Positions 1-8,706 of a stretch of 22,856 nt of DNA are shown here, one piece after another. The stretch comes from Prevotellaceae bacterium UBA7028. GTDB lineage: Bacteria > Bacteroidota > Bacteroidia > Bacteroidales > Bacteroidaceae. The stretch lies in the NCBI GenBank assembly GCA_002494215.1, contig DLBF01000106.1, positions 1 through 22,856 of the forward strand. The letters are read 5' to 3'. Below the pieces are notes generated by a model that had not been told where the DNA came from, did not search any database, and saw nothing but the letters and a program-made list of their open reading frames with translations. Within the stretch, counting starts at the first letter, position 1. Each line of letters begins with the position of its first letter. The translations under genes and the position numbers were made by a program.

Positions 1-1
1 G

Positions 2-2545
2 ATGGAGAACTTCGACCCTCTGGGTATTCACACTGGCGAATCTATCGTAGTAGCTCCAACTTGTTCTCTGACCGATGAGCAGGTAAAGATGTTGCAGGAT
101 ATTGCAGTTAAGTGTGTTCGTCACCTGAACATCGTTGGTGAGTGTAACATCCAGTATGCCTTCAATGCTGAGACCAACGATTACCGTATTATCGAGATTA
201 ACGCTCGTCTGAGTCGTTCTTCTGCTCTGGCTTCTAAGGCTACCGGTTACCCCTTGGCCTTCGTTGCTGCTAAGATAGCATTGGGCTATACCCTCGATCA
301 GATTGGCGAGATGGGTACAACCAACTCTGCATACGTAGCTCCCTCTTTGGACTACCTGATTTGCAAGATTCCTCGTTGGGACCTCACCAAGTTTGCCGGT
401 GTAAGCCGTAAGATTGGTTCCAGCATGAAGTCTGTAGGTGAAATCATGAGTATCGGTCGCAGCTTCGAGGAGATGATACAGAAAGGCTTGCGTATGATAG
501 GTCAGGGTATGCACGGATTCGTGGGGAACGACCATGTTAAATTCCAGGATCTGGATGAAGAGTTGGCTAACCCCACCGACCTGCGTATCTTTGCCATTGC
601 CCAAGCTCTTGAAGAAGGCTATACCGTAGAGCGTATCTATGAACTGACCAAGATCGACCCTTGGTTCATAGAGCGCATGAAGAATATTGTTGACTTCAAG
701 GCCGTGTTGGAAGGGTATAACTCATTGGAAGAGCTTCCTACAGAGGTGTTGAAGAAGGCTAAGGTGCTAGGCTTCTCTGACTTCCAGATTGCCCGCTTCG
801 TTCTGAAACCCCAAAGTGGTAATATGGAGAAGGAGAATCTGGCAGTACGTGCACGCCGTATCAAGGAGGGCGTTGTTCCCGCCGTTAAGCGTATCCCCAC
901 TGTTGCCAGCGAGCATCCCGACCTGACAAACTACCTGTACATGACCTATGCTACAGAGGGTTATGATGTAAACTACTACAAGAACGAGAAGTCTGTAATT
1001 GTCTTGGGCTCAGGTGCTTACCGTATCGGTTCAAGCGTTGAGTTCGACTGGTGTTCTGTAAATGCTATCCAGACAGCTCGCAAGTTGGGTTACAAGTCAA
1101 TCATGATTAACTACAACCCCGAGACCGTAAGTACCGACTACGATATGTGCGACCGTCTGTACTTCGACGAGTTGTCTTTCGAGCGTGTAATGGATGTTAT
1201 CGACCTGGAGAATCCCAATGGCGTAATCGTCAGTGTGGGTGGTCAGATTCCTAACAACCTGGCTATGAAACTCTACCGTCAGAGTGTGCCCATCTTGGGT
1301 ACCAGCCCTGTCAGCATCGACCGTGCTGAGAACCGTAACAAGTTCTCTGCTATGCTTGACCAGCTGGGCATTGACCAGCCTAAGTGGAGCGCCCTGACAT
1401 CAATGGACGACGTGAAGAAGTTCGTTGACGAGGTAGGCTATCCCGTTCTGGTTCGTCCTTCTTATGTACTCTCAGGTGCTGCCATGAACGTTTGTCATAA
1501 CGACGAGGAACTGAAGCGCTTCCTGGAGTTGGCAAGCGAGGTCAGCAAGGAATACCCTGTTGTTATCAGCCAGTTCATGCAGGAGACCAACGAGATTGAG
1601 TTTGACGCCGTTGCCAAGTGTGGTGAGGTAGTCGAGTATGCTATCTCAGAGCACGTAGAGTTTGCCGGTGTACACTCTGGCGACGCAACCATGACATTCC
1701 CCGCTCAGCAGATCAGCTTCGCTACAGCTCGTCAGATTAAGAAGATTTCACGTGCTATTGCCAAGGAGTTGAACATCAGCGGTCCCTTCAATATCCAGTA
1801 TCTGGCTAAGGGTCGCGACGTAAAGGTTATCGAGTGTAACCTGCGTGCCAGCCGCTCATTCCCCTTCGTCAGCAAAGTGCTGAAGCGTAACTTCATTGAT
1901 ACAGCAACCCGCATCATGTTGGATGCTCCCTATACACAGCCTGACAAGAGCGCCTTCGATATCGACCGTATTGGTGTGAAGGCTAGCCAGTTCAGCTTCA
2001 ACCGTCTGCAGAACACAGACCCCATCCTGGGTGTTGATATGAGCAGTACCGGTGAGGTTGGTTGCTTGGGCGATACCTTCGAGGAGGCCTTGTTGAACTC
2101 TCTCATTGCCACAGGTTATAAGATTCCTAGCAAAGATAAGGGCATCATGATTTCAAGTGGTGAGACCAAGGAGAAGGTGGCTCTGTTGGATGGCGCACGC
2201 ATGCTTACCAAGGCAGGTTATACCATCTACGCCAGCGAGGGTACTGCTAAGTTCCTGAACGATAACGGCGCTAAGGCCATTCCTGTAAACTGGCCCGACG
2301 AGGAGAACAACAATGGTCGTGAGAATGTAATGCAGATGATTGCAGACCACAAGTTCGACCTGGTTGTCAATATTCCTAAGAACCACACCGAGCGTGAGTT
2401 GACAAACGGTTATAGAATCCGTCGTGGCGCTATCGACCACAATATTCCTCTGATTACCAACGCCCGTCTGGCAAGTGCCTTCATCGAGGCATTCTGCACT
2501 CTCAGTCAGGATGATTTGGCAATCAAGAGCTGGAACGAGTATTAA
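2..2545 (+). CDS. carB: Carbamoyl-phosphate synthase large subunit, 5'-truncated by window edge
   Basis: CarB makes carbamoyl phosphate from bicarbonate, two ATP and glutamine-derived ammonia, for pyrimidine and arginine synthesis. 847 residues are visible, against about 1075 in the family. The first visible residues (MENFDPLGIHTGES) match the interior of the carboxyphosphate domain at about residue 230 of the E. coli protein, so this Met is internal and the gene begins upstream of the window. In order one sees the rest of the first ATP-grasp domain (about 1-175), the oligomerisation region (about 175-325), the second ATP-grasp domain with the INYNPETVSTDYD stretch (about 330-710) and a C-terminal MGS-like allosteric domain (about 715-847). 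A hairpin terminator follows closely. Identity is near certain; the start cannot be seen. Confidence 0.97.
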   Translation: MENFDPLGIHTGESIVVAPTCSLTDEQVKMLQDIAVKCVRHLNIVGECNIQYAFNAETNDYRIIEINARLSRSSALASKATGYPLAFVAAKIALGYTLDQIGEMGTTNSAYVAPSLDYLICKIPRWDLTKFAGVSRKIGSSMKSVGEIMSIGRSFEEMIQKGLRMIGQGMHGFVGNDHVKFQDLDEELANPTDLRIFAIAQALEEGYTVERIYELTKIDPWFIERMKNIVDFKAVLEGYNSLEELPTEVLKKAKVLGFSDFQIARFVLKPQSGNMEKENLAVRARRIKEGVVPAVKRIPTVASEHPDLTNYLYMTYATEGYDVNYYKNEKSVIVLGSGAYRIGSSVEFDWCSVNAIQTARKLGYKSIMINYNPETVSTDYDMCDRLYFDELSFERVMDVIDLENPNGVIVSVGGQIPNNLAMKLYRQSVPILGTSPVSIDRAENRNKFSAMLDQLGIDQPKWSALTSMDDVKKFVDEVGYPVLVRPSYVLSGAAMNVCHNDEELKRFLELASEVSKEYPVVISQFMQETNEIEFDAVAKCGEVVEYAISEHVEFAGVHSGDATMTFPAQQISFATARQIKKISRAIAKELNISGPFNIQYLAKGRDVKVIECNLRASRSFPFVSKVLKRNFIDTATRIMLDAPYTQPDKSAFDIDRIGVKASQFSFNRLQNTDPILGVDMSSTGEVGCLGDTFEEALLNSLIATGYKIPSKDKGIMISSGETKEKVALLDGARMLTKAGYTIYASEGTAKFLNDNGAKAIPVNWPDEENNNGRENVMQMIADHKFDLVVNIPKNHTERELTNGYRIRRGAIDHNIPLITNARLASAFIEAFCTLSQDDLAIKSWNEY

Positions 2546-2586
2546 GGAATTCTTCTACATAGCTTAGGAGAAAACTTCTGAGTTTT

Positions 2587-2630
2587 AAAAATGGTATTTC
2601 CCTTGGTTTTTCTTGGGAGATACCATTTTT
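2587..2630 (+). terminator. Rho-independent terminator after carB
   Basis: ATGGTATTTCCC (2591-2602) pairs with GGGAGATACCAT (2615-2626), 12 positions with one G-U wobble, around a 12-nt loop. The stem can be extended by AAAA (2587-2590) against TTTT (2627-2630), which also acts as the U-tract. It separates carB from the transporter operon. Confidence 0.8.
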
Positions 2631-2643
2631 CTTGATATCTTTG
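2612..2643 (+). promoter_or_regulatory. Candidate promoter of the sulfation operon
   Basis: TATCTTTG at 2636-2643 fits the Bacteroidetes -7 box TAnnTTTG, and CTTG at 2612-2615, 20 nt upstream, is a three-of-four match to the -33 box. The box ends only 8 nt before the ATG at 2652, so a transcript would be nearly leaderless. The -33 box lies at the loop and descending arm of the carB terminator. Confidence 0.4.
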
Positions 2644-2651
2644 TCCGCGTT

Positions 2652-4280
2652 ATGACATTCGAACTGATATTTATGGCGTGTGTCATTGTGCTGATGCTGA
2701 TGGCACTGATGAAGGAGATGCTCCGTCCCGGCCTTATTCTGTTTACGGCTGTGGTCTTATTGCTTTGTGCAGGCATCATCAATCCAGAGGAGGCGCTGAA
2801 AGGTTTCTCTAATAAGGGAATGATAACGGTGGCGCTGCTGTATCTGGTCAGCGAGGGTGTTCGTAAGAGTGGTCTGTTAGAACGCATGGTATTCAGAATG
2901 TTGCCCACCAAGAATGTTTCTGTTACGAAGGTGAACCTGCATTTCTTTCCCATTGTCTCGTTTATATCTGCTTTCTTTAACAATACTCCAGTGGTGGTTA
3001 TCTTTGCCCCCATGATCAAGAACTGGGCGCGTAAGATGAAACTGCCATCCACAAAATTCCTTATTCCCCTGAGTTACGCCACCGTTCTGGGTGGTATCTG
3101 TACACTGATTGGTACTACTACCAACCTGGTACTTCATGGTATGCTGATACAAGAGTACAAAGACGAGATGACTACTTACGAGGAATCGGCAGGAAAGGTT
3201 AAAGGCATCCTTATGCAGAATGGTGTTGATGGCATGCATATGTTCGAGCTGACCAAGGTGGGCGTATTCATCGCTTTGGCAGGTTTGATTTACCTGATAT
3301 TCTTCTCTAAGTATCTGTTGCCAGACGACCGTAAATCGGAGGAGGATGCCGAGGATGTCAACATCGTGCCTGGTATGAATCGTTTCGAGGTTATGCTCAG
3401 CAACCGTTTCCCCGGTTTGGGTAAAACGCTTCACGAGTTTGATTTCTTCCTGCATTACGGTGCCCATGTACGAGCCATACGCAGAAACGGTGCTATTGTT
3501 CAGGGCGATTATATGCATTCACCTCTAACGCATGAGGATACATTGATAATAGATGCTGAGGAAGGCTTTATGAAAGCATGGGGCGACAGCAGGGTGTTCT
3601 GGATGATAAACCGTGTAGGAGACTATGAGCCGCCTATGGGCACAAAGAAACGCTGGTTTGCCTTTGGATTGTTAGTGATGATGATTGTCGGAGCCACAGT
3701 TGGCGAACTGCCCATCGTGACGGACCACTTCAAGTTCATAAAGCTGGATATGTTCTTCTTTGCCTGCGTGACTACCATCATCATGGCATGGACTAAGATG
3801 TTTAATCCACGCAAGTACACCAAGTTCTTCTCGTGGGATGTTCTCATCACCATTGCCTGTGCCTTTGCCATCAGTGCGGCTATGACCAAGTCTGGCTTTG
3901 CCGACTTTGTCGCAGGATACATTATCTCGTTGACGGATGCTGTGGGAGATAGCTCGTATGGCATCTACATCATTCTGGCAGCCTTGTTCCTCATTACCAA
4001 TATCTTTACCGAACTGATTACCAACAATGCTGCTGCAGCCCTGGCATTTCCCTTGGCTCTGGCTGTTTCGGAAAGACTGGGTATGAATCCCATGCCCTTT
4101 GTGGTATGCGTGTGCTTCGCTGCCAGCTCATCATTCAGTACACCTATTGGTTATCAGACCAACCTTATTGTACAGGGTATTGGAGGTTACAAGTTCAATG
4201 ATTTCGTAAAAGTGGGTTTGCCGCTCAATATCATAGTATTCTTATTGAGTGTGTTCCTGATTCCACTCTTCTATTTATAA
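2652..4280 (+). CDS. SLC13/DASS-family anion (probably sulfate) transporter with TrkA-C domain
   Basis: A polytopic inner-membrane carrier of about 542 residues, most like the sodium:sulfate symporter group of the DASS/SLC13 family. It has about ten or more hydrophobic segments. Two pseudo-symmetric substrate/sodium hairpins are visible: FFNNTPVV with the following helix (about 108-120) and TELITNNAAAA (about 453-463), plus SFSTPIGYQTN (about 494-504). A soluble insert at about 250-310 resembles one TrkA-C (RCK_C) domain. An in-frame TTG at 2613 would start inside the carB terminator stem, so the ATG at 2652 is preferred. The gene lies 15 nt before cysC in a sulfate activation operon, which makes sulfate the likely substrate. 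That substrate is inferred from context; related carriers take dicarboxylates or other anions. Confidence 0.85.
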   Translation: MTFELIFMACVIVLMLMALMKEMLRPGLILFTAVVLLLCAGIINPEEALKGFSNKGMITVALLYLVSEGVRKSGLLERMVFRMLPTKNVSVTKVNLHFFPIVSFISAFFNNTPVVVIFAPMIKNWARKMKLPSTKFLIPLSYATVLGGICTLIGTTTNLVLHGMLIQEYKDEMTTYEESAGKVKGILMQNGVDGMHMFELTKVGVFIALAGLIYLIFFSKYLLPDDRKSEEDAEDVNIVPGMNRFEVMLSNRFPGLGKTLHEFDFFLHYGAHVRAIRRNGAIVQGDYMHSPLTHEDTLIIDAEEGFMKAWGDSRVFWMINRVGDYEPPMGTKKRWFAFGLLVMMIVGATVGELPIVTDHFKFIKLDMFFFACVTTIIMAWTKMFNPRKYTKFFSWDVLITIACAFAISAAMTKSGFADFVAGYIISLTDAVGDSSYGIYIILAALFLITNIFTELITNNAAAALAFPLALAVSERLGMNPMPFVVCVCFAASSSFSTPIGYQTNLIVQGIGGYKFNDFVKVGLPLNIIVFLLSVFLIPLFYL

Positions 4281-4295
4281 GTAAGACTTGACATT

Positions 4296-4895
4296 ATGAC
4301 AGAAAACATATATCCCATATCCGATCAGATGATGTCACGTTCCGACAAGGAGGCATTACTTGGTCAGCGTGGCATGATGGTTTGGTTCACTGGCCTAAGC
4401 GGAAGTGGTAAGAGCACTATAGCCATGGGCGTGGAGCGTGAGTTGCACAAGCGTGGCATACTCTGCAGGATTCTGGATGGCGACAACATCCGTGCTGGCA
4501 TAAACAGAAATCTGGGATTCTCGGCAGAAGACAGAATGGAGAATATCCGTCGCATAGCAGAGATAGGGAAGCTCTTTGTTCAAACTGGCATTGTTACGCT
4601 GGCGTGCTTTGTCAGTCCCACCAACGATGTGCGTCGTCTGGCTAGGGATATAATAGGAGAGGAGGACTTTAAGGAGGTTTATGTTTCTACCCCTCTGGAG
4701 GAATGTGAGCGTCGTGATGTGAAGGGACTTTATGCAAGAGCCCGAAAGGGTGAGGTGAAGGAATTTACAGGCATCTCTGCTCCTTTCGAGGTCCCAGAGA
4801 ATCCCACTTTAGAGATTGATACCAGCTGTCTTTCCTTAGAGGAGTCTGTAAGGAGAGTGGTGGAGATGATTATGAAAAATAAGGTTAGTGCTTAG
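4296..4895 (+). CDS. cysC: Adenylylsulfate kinase
   Basis: CysC phosphorylates adenosine 5'-phosphosulfate (APS) with ATP to give PAPS, the universal sulfuryl donor. The 199-residue length fits a stand-alone APS kinase. Visible motifs: P-loop GLSGSGKST (33-41), DGDNIR (61-66), the CFVSP stretch (104-108) and the lid-type segment DVKGLYARAR (141-150) followed by FTGISAPFE (157-165). The kinase is separate here rather than fused to CysN, as happens in NodQ-type proteins. It sits 15 nt after the transporter and 21 nt before cysD, consistent with one transcript. APS kinase together with a sulfotransferase points to sulfation, although PAPS can also feed reduction in other organisms. Confidence 0.95.
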   Translation: MTENIYPISDQMMSRSDKEALLGQRGMMVWFTGLSGSGKSTIAMGVERELHKRGILCRILDGDNIRAGINRNLGFSAEDRMENIRRIAEIGKLFVQTGIVTLACFVSPTNDVRRLARDIIGEEDFKEVYVSTPLEECERRDVKGLYARARKGEVKEFTGISAPFEVPENPTLEIDTSCLSLEESVRRVVEMIMKNKVSA

Positions 4896-4898
4896 CAT

Positions 4899-4930
4899 AA
4901 TTATGAATTGTGAATTATGAATTATGAATT
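4899..4930 (+). repeat. Heptanucleotide tandem repeat over the cysD start
   Basis: Four consecutive 7-nt units (AATTATG, AATTGTG, AATTATG, AATTATG) plus AATT fill the cysC-cysD gap and run into the cysD coding region. The units carry ATG, GTG, ATG and ATG at 7-nt steps; only the ATG at 4917 is in the cysD frame. Confidence 0.9.
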
Positions 4931-5828
4931 TAATCTAACGCATTTGCAGGAGCTGGAAGCCGAGAGCATTCACATTATTCGTGAGGTGGCTGCCGAGTTC
5001 CAGAACCCTGTAATGTTATATAGCATAGGCAAGGATTCCAGTGTGATGGTACGTCTTGCAGAGAAAGCCTTTGCACCAGGCAAGGTGCCTTTCCCCTTGA
5101 TGCATATCGACTCGAAATGGAAGTTTCGCGAGATGATTGAGTTTCGCGACCGATATGCCAAGGAGTATGGATGGAACCTGATTGTGGAGAGCAATATGGA
5201 GGCTTTCAATGCGGGTGTGGGACCTTTTACACATGGAAGTAAGGTTCATACGGACCTGATGAAGACAAAGGCGCTGCTGGATGCCCTGAACAAATACAAA
5301 TTTGATGCAGCCTTTGGCGGTGCACGCAGAGACGAGGAGAAAAGTAGGGCTAAGGAACGTATCTTCAGTTTCCGCGACCAGTTTAATCAGTGGGATCCTA
5401 AGAACCAGCGTCCTGAGTTGTGGGATATCTATAACAGCCGAATTCATAAGGGAGAGAGTATTCGTGTCTTCCCCTTGAGCAACTGGACAGAACTTGATAT
5501 CTGGCAGTATATACGTTTGGAGAATATCCCCATTGTCCCTCTCTATTATGCCAAGGAACGTCCATGCGTAGAGATAGACGGCAACCTTATCATGGCCGAT
5601 GACGACCGATTGCCCAAGGAGTTAGTGCCCAAGATCCATAACCGCATGGTTCGTTTCCGTACTTTGGGCTGTTGGCCGTTGACTGGTGCTGTGGAGTCAA
5701 ATGCCACTACTATTGAAGAGATTGTGGAGGAGATGATGACTACCACAAAGAGTGAGCGCACCACACGTGTCATTGACTTCGATCAGGAAGCAAGCATGGA
5801 GCAGAAGAAAAGGGAAGGGTATTTTTGA
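4917..5828 (+). CDS. cysD: Sulfate adenylyltransferase small subunit
   Basis: CysD is the catalytic ATP sulfurylase subunit, forming APS from sulfate and ATP with the help of the GTPase CysN. Its 303 residues match the family length. The PP-loop motif SIGKDSSVM is at 36-44, followed by [11 protein letters not shown] (63-73) and the conserved [15 protein letters not shown] region near residue 140. The start is set by homology: the segment [19 protein letters not shown] is typical of the family N terminus and begins at residue 7. The first residues MNYEF are encoded by the heptad repeat, so the extreme N terminus is repeat-derived. The stop overlaps the proposed cysN start by 4 nt, which implies translational coupling of the two subunits. 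Confidence 0.96.
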   Translation: MNYEFNLTHLQELEAESIHIIREVAAEFQNPVMLYSIGKDSSVMVRLAEKAFAPGKVPFPLMHIDSKWKFREMIEFRDRYAKEYGWNLIVESNMEAFNAGVGPFTHGSKVHTDLMKTKALLDALNKYKFDAAFGGARRDEEKSRAKERIFSFRDQFNQWDPKNQRPELWDIYNSRIHKGESIRVFPLSNWTELDIWQYIRLENIPIVPLYYAKERPCVEIDGNLIMADDDRLPKELVPKIHNRMVRFRTLGCWPLTGAVESNATTIEEIVEEMMTTTKSERTTRVIDFDQEASMEQKKREGYF

Positions 5829-7339
5829 GAATAGAAAATAGAATCAAAGTGGAAGACAAAAAGTTAGATATAAAGGCATACCTTGATGCTGATGAGAAGA
5901 AAGATCTTCTCAGACTACTAACGGCAGGTTCTGTTGATGACGGGAAGTCAACCCTCATAGGCAGGCTTCTCTTCGATAGTAAGAAATTGTATGAAGATCA
6001 GTTGCAGGCTTTAGAGCGTGACTCTAAGCGTGTAGGTAATGCTGGCGCAGGACAAATAGACTATGCTTTGTTGTTGGATGGGCTGAAGGCAGAGCGTGAG
6101 GAGGGTATCACCATAGATGTTGCCTACCGTTATTTCTCTACAAACCAGCGTAAGTTCATCATTGCTGATACTCCTGGCCATGAGCAATACACCCGTAATA
6201 TGATTACAGGCGGCAGTACGGCCAATCTGGCGATTATTCTGGTGGATGCGCGTACAGGTGTCATCACTCAGACACGCCGTCATACGTTCCTGGTTTCTTT
6301 GCTTGGTATCAAGCATATCGTGTTGGCCGTCAACAAAATGGACTTGGTGGATTTCTCAGAGGAGGTCTTTTCAAAGATAAAGAACGAGTATCTGGCACTG
6401 ACCAACCAATTGGGAATAGAGGACGTCACATGCTTCCCCTTGTCAGCCCTCGAAGGTGACAATGTGGTGGAGAAGAGCGGCCGTACTCCTTGGTTCAAGG
6501 GCACATCCTTGCTTCAGTACCTGGAGACTGTACCCATAGACCGTGATCGTAATATGGACGATTTTCGTTTCCCTGTTCAGTATGTCCTTCGTCCGAATCG
6601 CGATTTCCGTGGCTTTTGTGGAAAGGTTGCCAGTGGCGTTATCCGTAAGGGTGACGAGGTGATAGCTTTGCCTAGCATGAAGAAGAGTAGAGTGAAGGGT
6701 ATATATGGGCCTGACATACAACCCCTCTCTAACTCCCCCGAGGGGGAGAATATGAAAGCCTCCCCTCGGGGAGGTTTGGAAGGGGTCGCTTTCTGTCCAC
6801 AGAGTATAACCATTACCCTTGAAGACGAGATTGATATTAGTCGTGGTGAAATGATTGTGCATCCTGATAACCTGCCAAATATTGGTCGTTACTTCCAGAC
6901 TATGTTGGTATGGATGGACGAGGAACCTATGGATTGTGGAAAGCAGTTTTTCCTGAAGCATAACACAAACATCACCCGTGCAACAATAGATGAAGTGATG
7001 TATCGTGTGGATGTTAACACAATGGAGCATTTGCCAGGCGAGGACTTCAAGTTAAACGAGATAGGCTGTGTACGTATCACTACTGCCAAAACGCTTTTCT
7101 TTGATGCTTACAAGCAGAATAAGGCCACTGGTGCTTTTATCCTTATAGACCCCATTACCAATAATACCTCGGCAGTGGGTATGATTACCCGTCCTCTCGA
7201 GATGGAGGATATCAACAAGGCTGACGTTCCTATGCTGGACCTGAAGAAATTGGGAATAGGGGAGGAATGCTATGAGGCAATAGAAAAGGCCGTAAAGGAA
7301 CTTAGCAGACAAGGGTTGGAGATTAAGGTCGTAAAGTGA
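5825..7339 (+). CDS. cysN: Sulfate adenylyltransferase large subunit (GTPase), with repeat-derived insertion
   Basis: CysN is an EF-Tu-like GTPase that drives the ATP sulfurylase reaction with CysD. Visible motifs: P-loop GSVDDGKST (35-43), DTPGHEQ (115-121), NKMD (170-173) and the [10 protein letters not shown] stretch of domain 2 (332-341). There is no fused APS kinase domain. No in-frame ATG lies upstream of the P-loop; TTG at 5825, overlapping the cysD stop, is the most likely start, with GTG at 5849 as the alternative. Residues about 298-321 are extra relative to E. coli CysN and are encoded by a GC-rich palindromic repeat. The insert falls in a loop between recognisable family segments, so the enzyme is probably still active. 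The 504-residue length is otherwise in the normal range. Confidence 0.94.
   Translation: MRIENRIKVEDKKLDIKAYLDADEKKDLLRLLTAGSVDDGKSTLIGRLLFDSKKLYEDQLQALERDSKRVGNAGAGQIDYALLLDGLKAEREEGITIDVAYRYFSTNQRKFIIADTPGHEQYTRNMITGGSTANLAIILVDARTGVITQTRRHTFLVSLLGIKHIVLAVNKMDLVDFSEEVFSKIKNEYLALTNQLGIEDVTCFPLSALEGDNVVEKSGRTPWFKGTSLLQYLETVPIDRDRNMDDFRFPVQYVLRPNRDFRGFCGKVASGVIRKGDEVIALPSMKKSRVKGIYGPDIQPLSNSPEGENMKASPRGGLEGVAFCPQSITITLEDEIDISRGEMIVHPDNLPNIGRYFQTMLVWMDEEPMDCGKQFFLKHNTNITRATIDEVMYRVDVNTMEHLPGEDFKLNEIGCVRITTAKTLFFDAYKQNKATGAFILIDPITNNTSAVGMITRPLEMEDINKADVPMLDLKKLGIGEECYEAIEKAVKELSRQGLEIKVVK
6720..6787 (+). repeat. GC-rich palindromic repeat inserted in cysN
   Basis: A 68-nt element contains two tight hairpins: CTCCCCC/GGGGGAG around GA, and CCTCCCC/GGGGAGG around TC. 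Terminal ACCCCT and AGGGGT are also complementary. It keeps the cysN frame open and encodes an insert containing PLSNSPEGE. Its left half recurs, with one extra base, at 20285-20313 inside another gene. Confidence 0.8.
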
Positions 7340-7370
7340 AAGGCTGGGTTGTTGGCAGAGAAAGACCATA

Positions 7371-7400
7371 TTGTAAATAGTAAATAGTGAAATTGTAAAT
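7371..7400 (+). repeat. Heptanucleotide repeat before the sulfotransferase gene
   Basis: Degenerate 7-nt units TTGTAAA, TAGTAAA, TAGTGAA and ATTGTAA fill half of the 65-nt gap between cysN and the sulfotransferase, ending 4 nt before its ATG. Confidence 0.7.
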
Positions 7401-7404
7401 CCCC

Positions 7405-8526
7405 ATGGGCTTGATAAATTTTTCAGACCTTCCGGTCAATACATTAGTAGGTGCAGACTGGAAGACCTTCAGGGCTGTAACCAAGGGACGTGCTGTTGCA
7501 CCAGGGAAACGGGGAAAATATATCCTTACCAAGTGTTTATGCCGTTTGCTGAGTCTGTTTGTCCCCTTGCAGGAGCGGAAGTACAAGAAGCATTTGGCTG
7601 ATAAACCTCTTCAGCATGATCCTGTGTTTATTCTGGGGCATTGGCGAAGCGGAACCACATTTGTCCATAATATCTTCGCTCAGGATGCAAGGTTTGGCTA
7701 TACCACCACCTATCAGACCGTATTCCCACATCATATGATGTCTATGCAATGGCTGCTGAAACCTCTTATGAAGGTGCTGATGCCCAGTCACCGTCCAACA
7801 GACAAGATGGAGCTGAATCCCGATCTCCCTCAGGAGGAGGAGTTCGCCTTGCAAAATACCTGTCCATCCTCGTACTACCTCTTCTGGTTCTATCCTCAAA
7901 GCATGAAGGAGTATTGCGACCGTTTTCTGACCATGAAGCAGGCTACGGATGAGGAGATTGCCGACTTCAAGGACAAGTTCATGAAAATAGTGAAGGTGAG
8001 TATGTGGAATTCGCGTCGTGGGGTCAAGGATGCGCAGTACCTTAGCAAGAATCCTCCGCATACAGGCAAGGTGAAGACGTTGGTGGAGATGTTTCCCAAT
8101 GCCAAGTTCATTTACCTCGTCCGAAATCCCTATACGGTTTTTGAGAGCACTCGTTCTTTTTTCACCCAGACCATTGCTCCCTTGCAGCTGAATACCATAT
8201 CCCAGGAAGAGATGGAGCAGAATATCCTTTATGGTTATAGGGAGTTGTACGATGCCTATCAGGAGCAGAAGAAGTTCATTCCTGAGGGCAATCTGTTTGA
8301 GGTGAAGTTTGAGGAGTTTGAGAAAAATGCCCTTGAGATTACCGAGCAAATTTATCGCGAACTGAATATTCCGAATTGGGAAGAGGCTCGTCCGGCTATA
8401 GAGGCTTACATAAGTAAAAAGAAAGGTCACAAGAAGAATCAGTACCAGTACGATCTCCGAACCATCAGGATGGTTAACGAAGCGTGGGGGGATATCCTTG
8501 ATGCATGGGGGTACGAAAGATTGTAA
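7405..8526 (+). CDS. PAPS-dependent sulfotransferase (Sulfotransferase_3-like)
   Basis: A cytosolic enzyme predicted to transfer the sulfuryl group of PAPS to a hydroxyl or amine acceptor. The 373-residue protein has the 5'-phosphosulfate loop GHWRSGTT (78-85) and the 3'-phosphate motif KFIYLVRNPYTVFES (234-248), in the right order and spacing for the superfamily. There is no signal peptide. It is the last gene of the transporter-cysC-cysD-cysN series, so the operon supplies its own donor. The acceptor cannot be read from the sequence. I recall a similar cluster in Bacteroides thetaiotaomicron whose sulfotransferase was linked to sulfation of steroids including cholesterol; whether this protein is orthologous is untested. 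No convincing terminator stem precedes the T-run at about 8535-8541. Confidence 0.88.
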   Translation: MGLINFSDLPVNTLVGADWKTFRAVTKGRAVAPGKRGKYILTKCLCRLLSLFVPLQERKYKKHLADKPLQHDPVFILGHWRSGTTFVHNIFAQDARFGYTTTYQTVFPHHMMSMQWLLKPLMKVLMPSHRPTDKMELNPDLPQEEEFALQNTCPSSYYLFWFYPQSMKEYCDRFLTMKQATDEEIADFKDKFMKIVKVSMWNSRRGVKDAQYLSKNPPHTGKVKTLVEMFPNAKFIYLVRNPYTVFESTRSFFTQTIAPLQLNTISQEEMEQNILYGYRELYDAYQEQKKFIPEGNLFEVKFEEFEKNALEITEQIYRELNIPNWEEARPAIEAYISKKKGHKKNQYQYDLRTIRMVNEAWGDILDAWGYERL

Positions 8527-8625
8527 CGAAACCCTTTTTTTGTTGATGACAAAATGGAACCTTGTTGCTTTCGTATTGTAAGTAGAAGAAAATCATCATT
8601 TTCCACAAAAATATGTGGTCTAAAT

Positions 8626-8656
8626 TTTGGGGAAGTGAAATCTTTGTGTAAATTTG
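8626..8656 (+). promoter_or_regulatory. Promoter of the small HU-like gene
   Basis: TTTG (8626-8629), a 19-nt spacer and TAAATTTG (8649-8656) match the Bacteroidetes sigma-70 type consensus exactly. The start codon is 50 nt downstream. Confidence 0.7.
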
Positions 8657-8706
8657 TGCTCGTTTTTGAGACACACATCAGGTAATAATAAAAAAAGAAA
8701 TATAAG

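Noticed and set aside
2613..2651. Upstream TTG start giving 13 extra residues on the SLC13 transporter
   Set aside because: The TTG lies in the descending arm of the carB terminator, and the extra residues would be encoded by the stem and T-run; the ATG at 2652 opens directly into the first membrane helix.
4899..4930. Tandem repeats as a CRISPR array
   Set aside because: Units are 7 nt with no spacers and no cas genes are present; the other heptad blocks are rejected for the same reason.
7537..8430. About 297-codon frame antisense to the sulfotransferase
   Set aside because: The + strand gene has intact PAPS-binding motifs and operon context; the antisense translation shows no recognisable domain.
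8527..8545. T-run after the sulfotransferase as a terminator
   Set aside because: No stable stem could be formed immediately before it.
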